DNA of 64,000 bases from Thermoanaerobaculia bacterium (GCA_030431255.1 JAUIJL010000027.1:59131-123130), one strand, 5' to 3'. Counted from the stretch's first letter, positions 27,059 through 36,302 are shown. Translations and numbers: made by a program. Notes: generated by a model from the sequence alone, not told the origin.

Positions 27059-29455
27059 TCATCGGATCGACCTCAACACGCCCTTGAATTCCACCGAAAC
27101 TCGAAATCCGGGAAATCTCGGCAAATAAAATGGATCTGGAGGTTTTTGAGGTTTTCCGCTCTCGATCCTCAAGACCACCCGACCCTGTTCCAGCTCATAG
27201 TCTACTCGATAGCTCACCCCGTCGATCTTGAGCCGTCTCGGATAGGTCCGGTCGAGCTCCTCCCGCAGGACGGGTGATAGGGCGGGAAAGACTAAATCCT
27301 GTGGCGAGAGCAGCCCTAGATCCTCACCGCTGGTGACCCCCAGCTCGGCCAAACGCTCGACCACCCAACGCTCAAAGGCGGGCGGATCCGGACCGTCGTC
27401 CGCGGCTTCCTGCAGCCAATACGGGATGTCGTCCAAACGGGCGGCAAGTCGCCGAGCCAAGGCCGTGGATTCCAGATGCTCCCGGCTCGGCTCTAGGGCC
27501 TTGGAAAAAATTCGACGGTGGAGGAAGAGCTCGGCAATGGCCTCGCGGGCGAGCCGCCCTTGGGGCACGGTTTGACGGGTGGTCAAGATCTTCTTGGCGT
27601 AGACCCGCTGGATCTTCGCCACCACCACGCCGTCCTCGACGTCGATCCGGTCTAATCGATCTCGCCCCAAACCAGCTTCCACCAGCCAAGACAACGGCAC
27701 GGGCATGGCGTGGGTGGCCAGGATCCGGGCATCGCCGCCGCCCAATCCCAGGGCGACCGTCGACAGCACGAGCACGGCTGCGGTGTCTTCGACCCGCCCC
27801 GGTCCGCATTGACGACCGAGCTCGATTTCCGTGCCGCCGTTGGACCAAGCCGTGCGTTTGCCCCGTTGTCGCGCGATATGCGCCGTGCGTCGATCCGCGG
27901 CGATCAAGCAATCCGCTAAGGGTCGTCGGTGGACTGTTGCATCCCGAGGCATCGGTTGGTCGTCCAATTGGAAAGCCTTCCTCAATCGGCGACGAGCCGC
28001 TCTGGCCTCCTCCAGAGCCGGACGTCGGATCCGCGAGCCGAGGCATCCTCGTAGGGCGCGTATCAACGCCACCGCATCGCAGGCGGCCTCCGGATCCTCT
28101 TCGAGCTGCTCTTCCGTGGGTGGATCCACGACCGCGCGTTCCACGGAGAGAGCCGCGACCAAATCCACCATATCCGCCAACAATCCGGGATGCTCCGACT
28201 CTCGCTGCTCGGCCTCCACCAACCAGCGACCTTGATCCGCCTCCAACGGCAGGCCGAAGAGTCGGCGACCCCGTTCGGTGATGCCGCCCGAGCTCCCTAA
28301 GGCTCCCAGGGTGCTCAGCTCCTTTTCGGCGGTTTCGACAGCGTGCTCTTTGGGGGGATCCGCAAAGGGTAGATCTTCGCATCGCTCCCCTTGGGCGGCG
28401 GTGGCCAACACCAACGGCACCAGGGATTCCCGGTGGATCTCGGGCGCGGTGCGCTCCTCCAATTGCGCCGCCTCGCTCCAGAGACGCACCGAGACACCGG
28501 CGGCGGTGCGACCGGCCCGTCCACTGCGTTGGTCGGCGCTGTCGAGGGCGATCGGCACCAGGGTCAGGAAGCCCCGATTGCGCACATATCGGGTTTGACG
28601 CACCAGCCCGGAATCGATCACCACGCCCACCCCGGGAACGGTGAGGCTGGTTTCCGCCACGTTGGTGGCCAGAATTGCTCGACGGCGCTCGCCGGGCTCG
28701 AAAATCTTGCTCTGCTCCGCCAGGGTCAGACCGCCGTGCAAGGGCATCAGCTCGAGGTCGCGACGGCCCGAAAGGCCCTTGAACGCCGACGCGATCTCGG
28801 CCTTGCCGGGCAGAAAGACCAAGATATCGCCGGGGATGTCGCGGGTCTCGTCCACCGCTTGGCGCAACCGATCGTCCAAGCCTTGGATGTCGGGCAGCAG
28901 GGTGCGACCCGATAAGTATTGAATGTCCACCGGGAAGGTCCGGCCTTCGGCGTGCAAGTGCTCACCGTCCACGTGACGGGCCAAGCGCTCGCCGTCGAGG
29001 GTGGCGGACATCACCACCAATCGACCCGCAAATCGGCCCTGCCGAATGCGCCGCAGGATCAGCGCCAGCAGCAAATCCACTTCCAGACCCCGCTCGTGGA
29101 ATTCGTCCACGATCACCGTGTCGAAGCGTTGAAGGTCTTCGAAAATCCTCAACACCACGCCGGGAGTCGCGAAGAGGATTTGGGTCGAGCCACGGGCTTT
29201 GTGCTCGTCGCGCACGTGATAGCCCACCTCCGCGCCGAGGCGGGCACCTTCCAGGTGGGCCACCCGCTGGGCGAGGCTGCGGCACGCTACCCGTCGAGGC
29301 TCAACCACCAGCACTCGCCCCAGATCTCCGCACCACCTCGGCACTTGGGTGGATTTACCGGAGCCCGTGGGTGACGATAGAACCACGGGATGGCGCTGGA
29401 TGTGCTCCAGAAATTGAGCCCGTAGACCCTCGATCGGTAGCTGGGATCCGTGCAT
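27059..29455 (-). CDS. hrpB: ATP-dependent RNA helicase HrpB
   Basis: DEAH-family helicase. Motifs in order: SSPTGSGKSTQVPRW (Walker A, about 29-43), VEPRRVACRSLA (Ia), DEFHERG (II, Glu-Phe variant of DEAH), MSATLD (III), FLPGKAEIA (IV), and QRSGRAGRTAAG (VI). The C-terminal part has the HrpB-specific region. The start is moved from 29473 to ATG 29455 because TACAAT lies exactly 6 nt before it and no ribosome site exists; this gives 798 aa, close to the usual 810-830. Biological role is poorly defined in bacteria. Confidence 0.93.
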   Translation of the reverse strand: MHGSQLPIEGLRAQFLEHIQRHPVVLSSPTGSGKSTQVPRWCGDLGRVLVVEPRRVACRSLAQRVAHLEGARLGAEVGYHVRDEHKARGSTQILFATPGVVLRIFEDLQRFDTVIVDEFHERGLEVDLLLALILRRIRQGRFAGRLVVMSATLDGERLARHVDGEHLHAEGRTFPVDIQYLSGRTLLPDIQGLDDRLRQAVDETRDIPGDILVFLPGKAEIASAFKGLSGRRDLELMPLHGGLTLAEQSKIFEPGERRRAILATNVAETSLTVPGVGVVIDSGLVRQTRYVRNRGFLTLVPIALDSADQRSGRAGRTAAGVSVRLWSEAAQLEERTAPEIHRESLVPLVLATAAQGERCEDLPFADPPKEHAVETAEKELSTLGALGSSGGITERGRRLFGLPLEADQGRWLVEAEQRESEHPGLLADMVDLVAALSVERAVVDPPTEEQLEEDPEAACDAVALIRALRGCLGSRIRRPALEEARAARRRLRKAFQLDDQPMPRDATVHRRPLADCLIAADRRTAHIARQRGKRTAWSNGGTEIELGRQCGPGRVEDTAAVLVLSTVALGLGGGDARILATHAMPVPLSWLVEAGLGRDRLDRIDVEDGVVVAKIQRVYAKKILTTRQTVPQGRLAREAIAELFLHRRIFSKALEPSREHLESTALARRLAARLDDIPYWLQEAADDGPDPPAFERWVVERLAELGVTSGEDLGLLSPQDLVFPALSPVLREELDRTYPRRLKIDGVSYRVDYELEQGRVVLRIESGKPQKPPDPFYLPRFPGFRVSVEFKGVLRSIR

Positions 29456-29461
29456 GGGCGA

Positions 29462-29467
29462 ATTGTA
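29462..29467 (-). promoter_or_regulatory. Putative leaderless -10 (TACAAT) for hrpB
   Basis: Read on the minus strand: TACAAT, TCGCCC, ATG. This is the same arrangement as at 21963 for the GH1 gene, and it decides the hrpB start. Confidence 0.55.
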
Positions 29468-29622
29468 AGACAAGGGCCGCGCCGGGGCCGGCAGTCAAAT
29501 CATATGAAGCCCAGGGAAGGGGGCCTGATACGCTTGTCTCCGACGAGCAGCCGAGTGTTCGAGCTGCAAAACGAGAGGTGTGACGCGACATCCGCGGGAC
29601 CTACGCCGGCGAAGTTAAGGGC

Positions 29623-30222
29623 ATGAGAATAAAAACGTTAGCGGCAGTGGGCACGATCTTGACGCCGAGGCAGACTTTCCACCATCTGGCGGAGAGCCCA
29701 CCTGGTCGTGGCCTGGCTCCGATCATCGCGTTGGGGTCGGCTTGGGCATTCCTGTCGTTGATGCTCGCCCTGCAAGGGCATCGACCTTCCGGGCCGATCG
29801 CCACCCCGTTTAAAGCCGAGAGCTACTATTTCTTCCAAGCCCTGTTTTTACCGTTTCTGATCTTCGGATTATGGTGTTTTCTGAGCTGGACCACCGGATT
29901 TCTGGCCCGCTCCGTGGCCGGCGGCGCATATTCTCTATTCGACAACCCCACCAGCAGTCTCAACAACGTCCTGGGTTATGCCTACGGGGTGCCCCTGCTG
30001 CTGTCGCTGGTGCTGCCGGATCTGTTGATCCTCTGGACCTTGGGCTTCGAGCGCCTATCCGAGATCATGCTCTACTACGCGCCGCTGACCGTGCTTTGGA
30101 TGGTCGTGCTCTGCACCTTGGGGGTTCGCGTGGTGTACGGACTGAGCTGGGTCCGTAGCTTGACCGCGGCCATGGGTGGGCTCTTGGTCCAAGCTCTGCT
30201 GGGAGCGATTTGGATTCGGTGA
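29623..30222 (+). CDS. Yip1-like polytopic membrane protein
   Basis: A 199-aa protein with about five hydrophobic helices. The N-terminus TLAAVGTILTPRQTFHHLAE resembles the start of Yip1-domain proteins, which typically begin with a segment reading like PxxTFxxI before the first helix. The PBP1b gene begins one base after its stop, so co-expression is likely and a link to envelope growth is possible. Substrate or partner is unknown. Confidence 0.7.
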   Translation: MRIKTLAAVGTILTPRQTFHHLAESPPGRGLAPIIALGSAWAFLSLMLALQGHRPSGPIATPFKAESYYFFQALFLPFLIFGLWCFLSWTTGFLARSVAGGAYSLFDNPTSSLNNVLGYAYGVPLLLSLVLPDLLILWTLGFERLSEIMLYYAPLTVLWMVVLCTLGVRVVYGLSWVRSLTAAMGGLLVQALLGAIWIR

Positions 30223-30223
30223 C

Positions 30224-32602
30224 ATGACCACGAAGTCTCGGCGCCCCAGGCGCTCCCAATGGACCCGCGGCCGCGTGTTGGCTGTCGTGCTTCTGTTGTC
30301 GGTCGTCTTAGGCGCTTGGCTTTTCTGGCCCTTTTGGCAGCTTTCCGGCCAATTCGGAAATCACCCCACCCGTCAGCCCTCCCGCCTCTACGGACGACCT
30401 CCGGTGGTGGAGCCGGGCGCCTACCTGTCGAAAGATGCCCTGCGTCGGCAGCTCGACAGCTCCGGTTATATGCCGACCGCCGCGCCGTCCGGCACCGGAA
30501 CATCCGACTCCGGAACGGTGCCAGGCACTTATCGAGAGGTCGAAGGGGGCCTTGAGGTCCACCGCCGGAAATTCCCCAGCCCCAGGGGCTTGGTCGGCGG
30601 CGATTTGATCCGCATTGCCTTCAAGGGTCATACGGTGGATCAGCTGAAACGCGATGGCCAGACCTTGGCAGGCATTTGGTTGGATCCGCCGTTGGTGGCC
30701 GCATTCTACGGTCCGAATTTAGAGGAGCGACGCCCCGTCGCCCTCGAGGACGTGCCCGAGAACCTGATCCTGGCGGTGCTGGCGGCGGAAGATGCGGGAT
30801 TTCTATCCCACGCCGGCGTGTCAGTGCGGGGTATTTTGCGGGCGGCCTGGGCCAATTTCCGCGCCAAAAAAGTGCGCCAGGGGGGCAGCACCCTGACCCA
30901 GCAGCTGGTCAAAAACCTCTATCTCACCCACGAGCGTCGCTGGGTGCGCAAGGTGCGGGAGGCCTTGCTCGCGGTGCTGCTGGAGATGCGCTACGACAAG
31001 CGCTCGATTCTCCAGGCGTATCTCAACGAGATTTATTGGGGGAGATCCGGCTCGATCAACATCATGGGAGTGGGGGCGGCTTCTTGGGCCTATTTCGGCA
31101 AGCAACCGGCCCAGCTGACCCTCGGGGAAGCCGCGACCCTCGCGGGCATGATCCAATCGCCGGCCAACCTTTCGCCGCTGAAGCATCCCGAAGCGGCCCG
31201 GGCGCGGCGGGACGTGATTCTCGGTCGTCTCGATCAGCTTCGATGGGTGACCCGGGACCGGCTCAAGGCCGCGGGTTTGGAGCCGGTCGAAGGCAATCGG
31301 GGGTCCCTGGTCACCCGCAAAGCGCCCTACTTTGCCGACGCCATGGTGGAAGAGGCCCGACGTCGATTCGGCCTAGAAAACCTGGCGGATGCCGGCTACA
31401 CCCTCTGCTCGACGTTGGATCTCGACGCCCAGATTCATGCCGAGGAAGCGGTCGGTTGGGGGCTCGAAGCCCTCAAGGGGTGGGAGAAGGGCAAGAAGGT
31501 GGGGCAGCCTTTGCAGGCGGCATTGGTGACTTTGGATCCCGCCAGCGGCGGAATTCGCGCCTACGTGGGCGGGCGTGGCTACGGCCAAACCCAATTCGAT
31601 CGAGTGCGCAACGCCAAGCGCCAAGCGGGAAGCGCTTTCAAACCCATTGTCTATGCCGCCGCTTTTGAGCGTCGGCTCGCCAATCCCGCGACCTTCTTGG
31701 AGGATTCCCCGTATACGGTGCGCTTGGCGGATCGAAGCTGGAGCCCGAAGAATTCCGACGGCGAGTATCACGGCTGGGTGACGGCGCGGGAGGCGCTGGA
31801 GGAAAGCTACAACGTGCCGACGGCCCGGCTCGGGGTCTACATGGGTCTGGAGCACGTGGTGGAAATGGCCAAACGCCTCGGCGTTCAGCGGGATTTGAGC
31901 CCGTTTCCGGCCCTGGCTCTCGGTGCCATGGAGGTCACCCCGTTGGAGCTGGCCAGCGTTTACGCCACCTTGGCGGCGGGTGGCGTGCGTCATCCGACCC
32001 ACGGTCTGACCGCGGTCTTCGATCGCCAGGGCAAAGCCGTGACCGGCGAGGCTTTGCCGGAGCCGGAGCGGGTGTTGGACGAAAGTGTGTCTTTCCTCGT
32101 CACCCAGATTTTGCAGGGAGTCCTGGATCGCGGCACCGCCCGTAAGCTGCGCACGGACGGATTTCACGACCGCGCCGCCGGCAAAACCGGCACCACCAAC
32201 GATCGCCGTGACTCTTGGTTCGCCGGCTACTCACCGGAGCACGCCACCCTGGTGTGGGTGGGCTACGACAACAACGCCCAGACCCGCCTTTCCGGAGCCC
32301 GGGCTGCGTTGCCGATATGGGGTCGATTCGCGGTCAAGACCCGGCCGCCCGGGGGGTATTCCGACTTCGAGCCGCCGGACGGCGTCGTCGCCCTGTGGAT
32401 CGACCCTCGCAGCGGCGGCCAAGCCCACAGCGGCTGCTCCCAGCGTCGTCCCGAATATTTCCTGCGCGACTTCGTGCCCGAGCCCAATTGCGCCGACGAC
32501 AGCCGTTGGCGTCGGCGTTTCGGCACCGAGCCCGAGCGCGACGAATCCGGCGGTCGTCTGCGGCGTTGGCTGCGCATGCTGCGGGGGCGAAACGGGCCAT
32601 GA
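30224..32602 (+). CDS. mrcB: Bifunctional class A penicillin-binding protein (PBP1b-like)
   Basis: Peptidoglycan glycosyltransferase and transpeptidase. At 792 aa it has a short basic tail, one membrane helix (about 17-37), a UB2H-like segment (about 50-165), and the GT51 domain with the catalytic Glu in AAEDAGFLSHAGVS and RQGGSTLTQQLVKNLYL. The transpeptidase motifs are SAFK, SYN and KTG (AAGKTGTTND). Start at ATG 30224 follows the previous stop by one base. The linker TSDSGTVPGTYREVEGG is encoded by DNA containing GTGCCAGGCACTT (30518-30530), a motif otherwise found here in intergenic repeats. The stop overlaps vsr by 4 bp. Confidence 0.94.
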   Translation: MTTKSRRPRRSQWTRGRVLAVVLLLSVVLGAWLFWPFWQLSGQFGNHPTRQPSRLYGRPPVVEPGAYLSKDALRRQLDSSGYMPTAAPSGTGTSDSGTVPGTYREVEGGLEVHRRKFPSPRGLVGGDLIRIAFKGHTVDQLKRDGQTLAGIWLDPPLVAAFYGPNLEERRPVALEDVPENLILAVLAAEDAGFLSHAGVSVRGILRAAWANFRAKKVRQGGSTLTQQLVKNLYLTHERRWVRKVREALLAVLLEMRYDKRSILQAYLNEIYWGRSGSINIMGVGAASWAYFGKQPAQLTLGEAATLAGMIQSPANLSPLKHPEAARARRDVILGRLDQLRWVTRDRLKAAGLEPVEGNRGSLVTRKAPYFADAMVEEARRRFGLENLADAGYTLCSTLDLDAQIHAEEAVGWGLEALKGWEKGKKVGQPLQAALVTLDPASGGIRAYVGGRGYGQTQFDRVRNAKRQAGSAFKPIVYAAAFERRLANPATFLEDSPYTVRLADRSWSPKNSDGEYHGWVTAREALEESYNVPTARLGVYMGLEHVVEMAKRLGVQRDLSPFPALALGAMEVTPLELASVYATLAAGGVRHPTHGLTAVFDRQGKAVTGEALPEPERVLDESVSFLVTQILQGVLDRGTARKLRTDGFHDRAAGKTGTTNDRRDSWFAGYSPEHATLVWVGYDNNAQTRLSGARAALPIWGRFAVKTRPPGGYSDFEPPDGVVALWIDPRSGGQAHSGCSQRRPEYFLRDFVPEPNCADDSRWRRRFGTEPERDESGGRLRRWLRMLRGRNGP

Positions 32603-33012
32603 GCCGGGCCGGTTTCCGCACCACCGCCAAGCGTTCCAAGCTGATGTCCAAAGTGCGCCGGCAGAATACGTCGGCGGAGATGCGGGTGCGGCAGGAGCTT
32701 CGAGACCTCGGCGTCGGATATCGGCTGCACGCCAAGGATTTGCCCGGCACCCCGGACATCGTCAACCGGAGCCGTCGCTGGGCGATCTTCGTCAACGGTT
32801 GTTTCTGGCATATGCACGAGGGCTGCAAGCGAGGCGCCTTGCCGAAACGCAACCATCGGCAGTGGCTCAAAAAGCTGGAAGCCAACAAAGAGCGGGACTG
32901 GCGGAGCTTGTCCGAGCTCTTGGATCTCGGTTACTCGGTGCTGGTGGTGTGGGAATGCGAGACCCGGGATCCCGTCCAGCTGCGGACGATTCTGTCGACC
33001 TTTCTTCGGTAG
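32599..33012 (+). CDS. vsr: Very-short-patch repair endonuclease Vsr
   Basis: Nicks 5' of T in T:G mismatches, classically those arising from deamination of 5-methylcytosine. The 137-aa product keeps the family core: RSKLMSKVRRQNTSAEM at the N-terminus, the catalytic Asp in LPGTPDIV, the zinc/active-site block FVNGCFWHMHEGC, and VLVVWECETR. The ATG overlaps the PBP1b stop (ATGA), so it is translationally coupled. A cytosine-5 methyltransferase normally accompanies vsr; none is in the window. Confidence 0.92.
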   Translation: MSRAGFRTTAKRSKLMSKVRRQNTSAEMRVRQELRDLGVGYRLHAKDLPGTPDIVNRSRRWAIFVNGCFWHMHEGCKRGALPKRNHRQWLKKLEANKERDWRSLSELLDLGYSVLVVWECETRDPVQLRTILSTFLR

Positions 33013-33033
33013 ACATCTCCAACGGCAAGTCTG

Positions 33034-33510
33034 TCACTCCTCCAGCTCCGCATAAACGGGCAGCTCCGGGCTGGAGACGTGCTCGAAGATGAGGGCGGTT
33101 TCCAGGTGGTCGACCTCGGGGCGGTCGACGAAGGCGGTGACGACGAGGTTGCGCAGGCCGTCGGCGTCGCGCACGGCGACGTGGATCAGGAAGTCGTTGG
33201 CGCCGGCCATGTGGTAGACCGCCAGCACCTCGGGTAGGTCGGTGGCGAAGCCGCGGAACTCGTCGACGAAGGATTTGGCATGGCGCGAGAGACGGATCGC
33301 GATCATCGCCTGAATGCCGATGCCCAGAGCCTTGGGCGCCACCTCGGCGTGGAATCCGAGCAGGATGCGCTCCTCGATCAAGCGTCGGACTCGATCGAGG
33401 CAAGTGGACGGGGCGATGTCCACCGCGGCGGCCAGCTCTTTGTTGGACAACCGTGCATTATTCTGTAGAAGGCGTATGATTTCGCAGTCGATTCGGTCAA
33501 GTGGTCTCAT
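33034..33510 (-). CDS. Lrp/AsnC family transcription regulator
   Basis: A 158-aa leucine-responsive-type regulator: N-terminal helix-turn-helix (LDRIDCEIIRLLQNNARLSN, then ELAAAVDIAPSTCLDRVRRL), followed by the RAM ligand-binding/oligomerisation domain (residues about 70-150, VLAVYHMAGANDFLIHV). It is divergent from a methionine gamma-lyase-like gene, 61 bp apart. In pseudomonads an Lrp-type regulator (MdeR) is divergent from methionine gamma-lyase, so control of the neighbour in response to an amino acid is a good inference. Confidence 0.92.
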   Translation of the reverse strand: MRPLDRIDCEIIRLLQNNARLSNKELAAAVDIAPSTCLDRVRRLIEERILLGFHAEVAPKALGIGIQAMIAIRLSRHAKSFVDEFRGFATDLPEVLAVYHMAGANDFLIHVAVRDADGLRNLVVTAFVDRPEVDHLETALIFEHVSSPELPVYAELEE

Positions 33511-33560
33511 GGGCGTCCATTTCCGTGATTAATTCGGTGATTCTCGAATATTCCGAATTC

Positions 33561-33566
33561 TATGCT
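33561..33566 (+). promoter_or_regulatory. Putative leaderless -10 (TATGCT) for the PLP lyase gene
   Basis: TATGCT, then CTCCT (5 nt), then ATG at 33572. No Shine-Dalgarno sequence is present. It lies in the 61-bp divergent spacer, where an Lrp operator is also expected. Confidence 0.4.
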
Positions 33567-33571
33567 CTCCT

Positions 33572-34897
33572 ATGCCCATGATGAAAAACACGACGCCCAA
33601 CGCCCAGCTTTCCTTCGAGACCCAGGCCGTGCACGGCGGCCGTGACGACTTTCGCAGCCTCGGGGTGCACGCCCCACCGCTGGACCTTTCCACCACCAAT
33701 CCGGTGACCGGCATCGGCTCAGCCGCCGCCAGCCTCGACGCCATGGCCGCCGGTGGCACGCCGGTCGACGGCCAAGCCATCTACGCCCGCCTCTTCAACC
33801 CCACGGTCGATCGCTTTGAGCAGGCGTTGGCCGGCTTGGAAGGGGCTGACGCCGCCGTCGCCTTTTCCTCGGGCATGGCCGCGTTGACCGCCTGCTTGTT
33901 GGCGACCCGTCAGGTGAAACCGACCGCCGCGCGTCCCCACGTGGTGGCGGTGCGGCCGATTTACGGCGGCTCCGATCACTTGCTCGACGGCAACCTGCTC
34001 GGCATCGACACCACCTGGGCCCGCGCCCATGAGGTCGCCCAAGCCATCCGTCCGGAAACCGCCTTGGTGATCATCGAAACCCCGGCCAACCCCACCTTGA
34101 CCCTGGTCGATATCGAAGCGGTGGTGGAGCAGGCGGGCGACGTGGCCGTGCTCGTGGATTCCACCTTCGCCACCCCCGTGTTGCAACAGCCCCTGAAACA
34201 CGGAGCCACCCTGGTGTTGCACAGCGCCACCAAATTCCTCGGCGGTCATGGCGACGTCATGGCCGGGGTGGTGGCGACCTCCAACGCCGAGTGGCTGGCG
34301 GCCCTGCGCCAAGTGCGAGTGCTCACGGGGGCGGTGCTGCATCCCCTGGCGGGTTATCTCCTGCACCGTGGCCTGGCGACCCTGCCGGTGCGGGTCAAGG
34401 CGGCCCAGGAAGGGGCGACCGTGCTGGCGAGCCGATTGGCGGAGCATCCAGCGGTGGGGCGGGTCTGCTTCCCAGGCCAGACGTCCGACGATCCTACCGG
34501 CTTGGTCGGCAAGCAGATGAGCGGTCCCGGCACCCTGGTGACCTTCGAGCTGCGGGGCGGTTACGAGGCCGCAGCCAGAACCGTGGAGCATCTGCGTTTG
34601 ATCACCCCCGCGGTCAGCCTGGGGTCGACCGATAGCCTCATCCAACATCCCGCGGCCATGACCCACCGGATCGTTTCCGAGCAGGGGCAACGGGAAGGTG
34701 GCATTTCTCCGAGCATGCTCCGGCTGTCGGTGGGGCTGGAAGATGCGGATGATCTTTGGCAAGATCTCGATCAGGCCCTGACCCGAGCCATGGAAAGCCC
34801 AGTGCTCGACGGCCAGGCCTTCGACGGTCGGGCCGTCCCAGCGACCGATGCTGCGACCGCTCCAGGTCAGGTCTTGGCCATCGCCTCCGGCGGCTGA
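33572..34897 (+). CDS. Cys/Met metabolism PLP enzyme, probably methionine gamma-lyase
   Basis: PLP-dependent gamma-family enzyme acting on methionine, homocysteine or cystathionine. Recognisable parts: YARLFNPTVDRFEQALAGLE (substrate/PLP-phosphate region), AVAFSSGMAAL, IIETPANPTL, VDSTFATPVLQQPL, and the PLP-binding lysine in SATKFLGGHGD (Lys221). The C-terminal domain keeps SLGSTDSLIQHPAAMTH. The 441-aa length includes a short C-terminal extension. Divergence from an Lrp-type gene and the following ThrE-type exporter favour a catabolic lyase over biosynthetic MetB, but the assignment within the family is not certain. Confidence 0.85.
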   Translation: MPMMKNTTPNAQLSFETQAVHGGRDDFRSLGVHAPPLDLSTTNPVTGIGSAAASLDAMAAGGTPVDGQAIYARLFNPTVDRFEQALAGLEGADAAVAFSSGMAALTACLLATRQVKPTAARPHVVAVRPIYGGSDHLLDGNLLGIDTTWARAHEVAQAIRPETALVIIETPANPTLTLVDIEAVVEQAGDVAVLVDSTFATPVLQQPLKHGATLVLHSATKFLGGHGDVMAGVVATSNAEWLAALRQVRVLTGAVLHPLAGYLLHRGLATLPVRVKAAQEGATVLASRLAEHPAVGRVCFPGQTSDDPTGLVGKQMSGPGTLVTFELRGGYEAAARTVEHLRLITPAVSLGSTDSLIQHPAAMTHRIVSEQGQREGGISPSMLRLSVGLEDADDLWQDLDQALTRAMESPVLDGQAFDGRAVPATDAATAPGQVLAIASGG

Positions 34898-34980
34898 TCC
34901 GCTCTCCAACGCGAAGCGGACGCCGACGATTTTCCTCGAGCCCCGCGGGGCTTTTCGTCCTCGATTCGTGGGAACGACCC

Positions 34981-36282
34981 ATGCGCCAGCCCGCTCCGCT
35001 CGGTCATCTGCCGGTGGATTTCGAAAGCCCAGCGGTCTCCACCGCTGCCGACTCCGTCTCGTCCGCCGCCCAATCGGCGGTGGTGCTGGTGGAGAAGCTG
35101 GGCCGTGCCCTGCACGCCTACGGTAGCTCCGCCCACCGTCTCGAAAACGCCCTCGACCAAGTGTCCCGACGCTTGGGATTGCGGGGGCAATTCTTCTCCA
35201 CGCCAACGGCGATCTTCGCCTCCTTTGAATCCCGCACCCGACCGGCGGACGAGGCGCCGCGCACGGTCTTGTTGCGGGTGGAGCCGGGGGAGGTGAATCT
35301 CGAAAAGCTGTCGGCCCTGGATGCGATTTTGGGCCGGGTCATGCGCGGCGAGATGCTGCCCCAGAAAGCAGTGAAGGAAGTGGACGGCATCGTCGACGCG
35401 CCGCCGCGGTTCGGTCTGCTGCTGACCTTCCTGGCGTTCGCGTTGGCTTCCGGTGGCGCGGCTCGGTTTTTCGGCGGTGGCCCCAAGGAGTGGGCGGTGG
35501 CCACCTTTGTCGGCCTGCTCACGGGTTTGTTGGCGTGGGTGGCGGAAAAGCTGCCCAACGGCGGGCGGCTTTACGAGACCGCGGCGGCTCTGGTGGCCGC
35601 ATTCGTCACCAGCGCCGCCGCCTGGTGGTTGGCTCCGCTGTCCTTCTCCGTGGTCACCATCTCGGCGTTGATCGTCTTGGTGCCCGGCCTCACCTTGACC
35701 CTGGCCATGACCGAGCTGGCGAGCCGAAATTTGATGTCCGGCTCGGCCCGTTTTTCAGGTGCCATGTTGATGTTCATGACCATCGGCGTGGGTTTCGCCG
35801 TCGGCAGCCGGCTGGGCCGAATGCTCTTCGGCGCGATTCCCGCTTGGCAACCCACGGTTCAACCGTTGTGGACCGAGGTGCCCGCCCTGGCCATCACCGC
35901 CGGGGCTTTGGTGGTGCTTTTTCGCGCCCATCCCAGGGACTTCGGCTGGATTTTTATCGGCGGGGCGGTGGCTCTGGCGGGAGGTCGGCTCGGAGCGTCT
36001 TGGCTCGGTCCCGAGCTCGGCGCATTGATCGGCGCGGCGTCCGTGGGCATGAGCGCCAACCTCTTCGGTCGCCTGCGGGACCGTCCCGCGGCGATCATGC
36101 AAATGCCCGGTTTGATGCTGCTGGTGCCGGGCAGCCTAGGATTCAGAAGTGTCGCCGCGTTGGTGGCCCAAGACACCCTTTCGGGCGTGCAAACCGGCTT
36201 CACCGTGGCCTTGGTGGCCATTTCGTTGGTGACGGGCCTGCTTTTGGCCAATGTTTTGGTGCCGCCGAGGCGGATGCTTTAG
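34981..36282 (+). CDS. Threonine/serine exporter ThrE-like membrane protein
   Basis: A 433-aa protein fusing the soluble/N-terminal ThrE domain (about 20-135; includes YGSSAHRLENALDQVSRRLG and the catalytic-looking FFSTPTAIFASF) with about ten membrane helices. Landmarks are KEVDGIVDAPPRF before the first helix and MQMPGLMLLVPGSLGFRS near 380, both family traits. It exports small amino acids such as threonine in Corynebacterium. Start at ATG 34981; the longer frame upstream lies inside the previous gene. Its place after the PLP lyase suggests a shared amino-acid theme. Confidence 0.88.
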   Translation: MRQPAPLGHLPVDFESPAVSTAADSVSSAAQSAVVLVEKLGRALHAYGSSAHRLENALDQVSRRLGLRGQFFSTPTAIFASFESRTRPADEAPRTVLLRVEPGEVNLEKLSALDAILGRVMRGEMLPQKAVKEVDGIVDAPPRFGLLLTFLAFALASGGAARFFGGGPKEWAVATFVGLLTGLLAWVAEKLPNGGRLYETAAALVAAFVTSAAAWWLAPLSFSVVTISALIVLVPGLTLTLAMTELASRNLMSGSARFSGAMLMFMTIGVGFAVGSRLGRMLFGAIPAWQPTVQPLWTEVPALAITAGALVVLFRAHPRDFGWIFIGGAVALAGGRLGASWLGPELGALIGAASVGMSANLFGRLRDRPAAIMQMPGLMLLVPGSLGFRSVAALVAQDTLSGVQTGFTVALVAISLVTGLLLANVLVPPRRML

Positions 36283-36296
36283 CAGCCGATCCCGGG

Positions 36297-36302
36297 TACA
36301 AT
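36297..36302 (+). promoter_or_regulatory. Candidate -10 (TACAAT) upstream of a methyltransferase
   Basis: GGTACAATTG lies about 104 bp before the ATG at 36406. It matches the hexamer used by the leaderless candidates, but here a leader with a GAGGCGG ribosome site follows. Confidence 0.35.
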
